A stretch of DNA of 8,934 nucleotides. It comes from Azonexaceae bacterium (GTDB taxonomy: Bacteria; Pseudomonadota; Gammaproteobacteria; Burkholderiales; Rhodocyclaceae). The DNA lies in the NCBI GenBank assembly GCA_009469665.1, contig SSTB01000160.1:1-8934 (forward strand), given 5' to 3'. The notes below the pieces were generated by a model. That model ran no database searches. It saw only the letters and a list, made by a program, of their open reading frames with translations, and was not told the origin of the DNA. The position numbers and the translations under genes are program-made. Of the stretch, positions 6,904-8,934 are shown piece by piece (the stretch's first letter is position 1; each line of letters begins with the position of its first letter).

Positions 6904-7176
6904 ATGGCACGTACCGTCAATTGCATCAAGCTCGGCCGCGAGGCCGAAGGTCTAGACCATCCGCCCTATCCCGGCGACCTGGGCAAGCGCATCTTCGACG
7001 GCGTTTCCAAGGAAGCCTGGGCCCAGTGGATTCGCATGCAGACCATGATCATCAACGAAAACCGCCTCAACCTGGTCGATGCCAAGCACCGCAAGTACCT
7101 CATGGAGCAGGTGGAGAAGCATTTCTTCGGCGAAGGTGCCGATCAGATCCAGGGATACGTTCCGCCCAAGGCCTGA
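6904..7176 (+). CDS. yggX: Fe(2+)-trafficking / oxidative damage protection protein YggX
   Basis: Small cytoplasmic protein of 90 residues in the YggX family. The family is linked to iron handling and protection of iron-sulfur clusters against superoxide; the exact mechanism is debated. The sequence is typical throughout: the conserved Cys7 in [23 protein letters not shown] (16-30), [20 protein letters not shown] (35-54) and the C-terminal GYVPP. ATG 6904 has a good GGAG six bases upstream. It follows argA by 29 bases and may be read both from the upstream operon and from its own promoter. It converges on nifM with a palindrome between them. An iron-sulfur protection gene beside nif genes is suggestive, but yggX is a housekeeping gene and its position may be chance. 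Confidence 0.96.
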   Translation: MARTVNCIKLGREAEGLDHPPYPGDLGKRIFDGVSKEAWAQWIRMQTMIINENRLNLVDAKHRKYLMEQVEKHFFGEGADQIQGYVPPKA

Positions 7177-7194
7177 ACCAGGCCAGGCCAACAC

Positions 7195-7218
7195 CAAGGG
7201 CTCCCGCGGGAGCCCTTG
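7195..7218. terminator. Perfect 24-base palindrome, likely two-way terminator
   Basis: The half-site CAAGGGCTCCCG is followed directly by its exact reverse complement. It folds as a GC-rich hairpin of about 10 bp with a CGCG tip. It lies in the 54-bp gap between the convergent stops of yggX and nifM, the right place to end both transcripts. Downstream U tracts are poor on either strand (TTGTT on plus, GGTGTT on minus), so intrinsic termination may be partial or help from Rho may be needed. Confidence 0.7.
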
Positions 7219-7230
7219 TTCATCGCAGCC

Positions 7231-8091
7231 TCAGGCGAGGTGGCTGCCGGGCGGCGGGCGTTTGCCCTGTACCCGGGCAACCACGTCCTTGATCCAGGTG
7301 CGCTGGGCCTCCTGGCGGCGCCTGTCGGCCAGGCGATCAATGATCTTCTGCCGCACCTCCGGGAAGGGCAGCAGGCCGCTGGGGAAAATCTCGTCACAGC
7401 GCAGGATGTGCAGGCCGATAGGCGATTCGAGTAGGGGGCTTATTTCGCCCTCGACTAAGGCAAAGGCGGCAGGTTCCAGATCGGCGTAGAGCTGCTGGCG
7501 CTTGACCACGCCCAACTGGCCGCCTTCCATGGCGGTAGGGCATTGGGAATGGCGCAGGGCCGCTTCGCCGAAGGCTTCGGCATTGGGCAGCTTGCCCCGC
7601 AGGTCGTCGAGCAGGGCGGCGGCCTTGGCCTTCTCCCGGGCGTTGTCGAAGGTGACAAGGATGTGGCGAAGGCGACGGGCTTCCGGCCGGTCGAAGGCTT
7701 CCGGATGTAGGCGGTAGTAGATTTCCGCATCGACAGCCGTCACGGCCGGCACGCCGGCGGCGATACGGTCGAGCACGGCTTCCACCCGCAGGTCCCGCTC
7801 CACGGCGTTCTCGAAACCCTGGCGGTCAAGGTCGCTGCGTTCCAGGTCGGCGGCGAATTCGGCAGGCCCGGCATAGCGCTTCTCGATGTCTGCCAGGCGG
7901 GCCGCGAGGGTGGCTGACGGAATCACGATGTTGGCGGCTTCCGGGCTGGCCAGGATGCAGTGTTCGATGTGGTCCTGGCGGCCGGCGACTTCGGCAAGGC
8001 GGGTGCGCTCCGGTGCGCTGAGCGCCTCGGGCGCCTTGTGAAACAATTCCCAGGAGAGTTTCAGGGTGAGGTAGCCGTGTGCCATCGCCAT
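7231..8091 (-). CDS. nifM: NifM, PpiC-type peptidyl-prolyl isomerase for nitrogenase Fe protein
   Basis: Accessory protein for maturation of the nitrogenase Fe protein NifH, known from Azotobacter and Klebsiella, thought to act as a cis-trans prolyl isomerase. The 286 residues agree with known NifM. An N-terminal helical part (1-125) is followed by DAEIYYRLHPEAFDRPEARR (121-140). The parvulin/PpiC domain is at about 138-235: RHILVTFDN at 142-150, FGEAALRHSQCPTA at 174-187, GGQLGVVKR at 190-198 and GLHILRCDEI at 226-235. There is no signal peptide, which separates it from periplasmic PpiC/SurA proteins. ATG 8091 has GGAG seven bases upstream; a second ATG at 8085 is possible. The long in-frame extension upstream to 8265 is only nifZ DNA in another frame. 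It starts 4 bases after the nifZ stop and is the last gene of the group. Confidence 0.93.
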   Translation of the reverse strand: MAMAHGYLTLKLSWELFHKAPEALSAPERTRLAEVAGRQDHIEHCILASPEAANIVIPSATLAARLADIEKRYAGPAEFAADLERSDLDRQGFENAVERDLRVEAVLDRIAAGVPAVTAVDAEIYYRLHPEAFDRPEARRLRHILVTFDNAREKAKAAALLDDLRGKLPNAEAFGEAALRHSQCPTAMEGGQLGVVKRQQLYADLEPAAFALVEGEISPLLESPIGLHILRCDEIFPSGLLPFPEVRQKIIDRLADRRRQEAQRTWIKDVVARVQGKRPPPGSHLA

Positions 8092-8095
8092 GGGT

Positions 8096-8554
8096 TTACT
8101 CCTTCGCCGGGGCTGCCTCCAGAAGCGCTTCCGGAATCTGCAGCAGGCGGCCGGGCAGGCTATCGAAGTGGATGTGGTAGGCGACGCCGTCGGGCGCGTC
8201 GCGGATGACCTTGATGACTTCGCCGCTGGCACCCACGGCCACCAGCACCTCGCCGGCGACGGCAAGCCCTTTCGCCGTGCGCACCTTGTCGCGAAACTCG
8301 AAGCGGCTCGGGGTCCACGGCTCGTCGGCGCCGATCAGCTCTTCCTCGCGGCAGCCGACGATCTTGCCTTCTTCCAGGAAATTGACCGAATAGATGATCT
8401 GGTCCTGGAGGAAGGTGCCGACGTCCACCACGTAGCCGACGCTGCCCCGGCGCACCAGGAAGGCGCCCGGGTCCAGTCCCGGATAGGTGCCGTCGTTGCG
8501 GACGTTGCGGGTAAGCCGCACCGCCTCGCCGTATTCCCAGCGGGCGTCCATCAT
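8096..8554 (-). CDS. nifZ: Nitrogen fixation protein NifZ
   Basis: Accessory factor in MoFe-protein maturation; in Azotobacter it is needed for formation of the second P-cluster. It has 152 residues, normal for the family. Diagnostic stretches are WEYGEAVRLTRNVRNDGTYP (6-25), VRRGSVGYVVDVGTFLQDQI (34-53) and IVGCREEELI (65-74). The second half (about 87-145) repeats the general pattern of the first: a charged F..KV start, GEVxxxxGxxGxVIKV, YHIHF and an E-rich end. This suggests two copies of a small barrel-like domain. Start choice: ATGATG at 8554/8551 overlaps the nifW TGA, so translation is coupled whichever Met is used. No clear Shine-Dalgarno is present. Confidence 0.94.
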   Translation of the reverse strand: MMDARWEYGEAVRLTRNVRNDGTYPGLDPGAFLVRRGSVGYVVDVGTFLQDQIIYSVNFLEEGKIVGCREEELIGADEPWTPSRFEFRDKVRTAKGLAVAGEVLVAVGASGEVIKVIRDAPDGVAYHIHFDSLPGRLLQIPEALLEAAPAKE

Positions 8555-8892
8555 TGCTGGAAGACCCGGTCGAGGGAAACGAAGGAGCTGAAGCCGCCCT
8601 CGGGCTTGGCCTGGTTCTGGAAGACGGCGAAGACTTTCTCGGTGAGGGAGTCGGACTCGACGAAATCCTGGTAGGCCCGTTCCAGCCACAGGCGGTAGAT
8701 ACCCCGCTGTTGCTCTTCTTCCGGCGGCAGGTTGGGGGCCTGCTTGGCCAGGTAGTCGTGGAAGCGCTGCAGAATGTGCAGGCGGTTCACATGGACCACG
8801 GAAGGCACGTAGGGCACCTCGAAGTAATCGAGGAAGTCTTCGGCGGAGACCAGATCTTCCATGGCTTCAGCAAGGGTAAGGGTGTCTTCCAT
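8551..8892 (-). CDS. nifW: Nitrogenase-stabilizing/protective protein NifW
   Basis: Small cytoplasmic protein of 113 residues associated with the MoFe protein. It was described as protecting nitrogenase from oxygen, and later as a maturation partner working with NifZ. The family pattern is clear: AEDFLDYFEVPYVPSVVHVN (17-36), RLHILQRFHDYL (37-48) and a C-terminal part with W69 and AYQDFVESD (73-81). It is mostly helical and acidic, with no cofactor motif. ATG 8892 has a strong Shine-Dalgarno (GAGGAGG), the best in the nif group, with ATC between it and the start. The TGA of the preceding gene sits against that site. Its own TGA overlaps the nifZ start. Confidence 0.94.
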   Translation of the reverse strand: MEDTLTLAEAMEDLVSAEDFLDYFEVPYVPSVVHVNRLHILQRFHDYLAKQAPNLPPEEEQQRGIYRLWLERAYQDFVESDSLTEKVFAVFQNQAKPEGGFSSFVSLDRVFQQ

Positions 8893-8901
8893 GATGCCTC
8901 C

Positions 8902-8934
8902 TCAGGCAGCGGCAAGGGTGAGATGGGGGATGTC
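8902..8934 (-). CDS. 3' end of an upstream gene, probably of the nif operon
   Basis: On the minus strand the last ten codons read DIPHLTLAAA and end in TGA at 8904-8902, directly abutting the nifW Shine-Dalgarno. Nine bases separate this stop from the nifW ATG, the spacing expected within an operon. Too little is present to name it; nifV or cysE precede nifW in some diazotrophs and are candidates by synteny only. The other two frames cannot be judged over so few bases, so it could also be chance. Confidence 0.45.
   Translation of the reverse strand, partial: DIPHLTLAAA

Noticed and set aside
7170..7184. Small inverted repeat (GGCCT / AGGCC) over the yggX stop
   Set aside because: Only a 5-bp stem, easily explained by chance in GC-rich DNA; the 24-base palindrome just downstream is the better terminator.
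8092..8265. N-terminal extension of NifM
   Set aside because: It is nifZ DNA in another frame. The Shine-Dalgarno GGAG before 8091 and the NifM length fit the shorter form.

Overview
The window comes from a GC-rich chromosome. The protein sequences look betaproteobacterial, most like the Rhodocyclales (Azoarcus, Azospira and Dechloromonas type). That placement rests on recognising the families by eye, not on a search. The organism is probably a diazotroph, because the right end carries the tail of a nitrogen-fixation cluster (nifW-nifZ-nifM). There are nine near-complete or complete genes plus a 3' remnant of a tenth. I see no tRNA, rRNA, insertion sequence or CRISPR array. Coding density is very high, and no stretch over 300 bases lacks a gene.

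Left part (1-3283, minus strand): three genes are read leftward in the order thioredoxin-like protein, inositol-monophosphatase-family phosphatase, multi-PAS diguanylate cyclase. The first two are translationally coupled through an ATGA overlap. The cyclase is cut by the window edge inside its GGDEF domain. Its start is ambiguous: the open frame has no ATG until the first PAS domain. The 114-base gap before it holds a 9-bp direct repeat with a 20-bp period.

Middle part (3325-7176, plus strand): rsmE (16S rRNA m3U1498 methyltransferase), pap (two-domain polyphosphate:AMP phosphotransferase), argA (N-acetylglutamate synthase) and yggX (iron-trafficking / oxidative-damage protection) follow closely. 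rsmE-pap are 2 bp apart, pap-argA overlap by 4 bp, and yggX follows after 29 bp with a TATAAT and Shine-Dalgarno of its own. The 41-bp divergent gap between the left and middle blocks carries overlapping -10 elements for both directions. rsmE may be leaderless.

Right part (7231-8934, minus strand): nifW, nifZ and nifM form a tight co-directional group, with the last codons of another gene upstream. They converge on yggX. The 54-bp convergent gap holds a perfect 24-base palindrome that probably acts as a two-way terminator and marks the boundary between the nif cluster and housekeeping genes. NifW and NifZ assist MoFe-protein maturation and NifM assists the Fe protein, so this end of the cluster is an accessory maturation module.

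I found no convincing undescribed system. The points most worth a second look are the unclear start of the PAS-GGDEF gene, the shared divergent promoter, the degenerate N-terminal half of Pap, and the repeats in the intergenic gaps.
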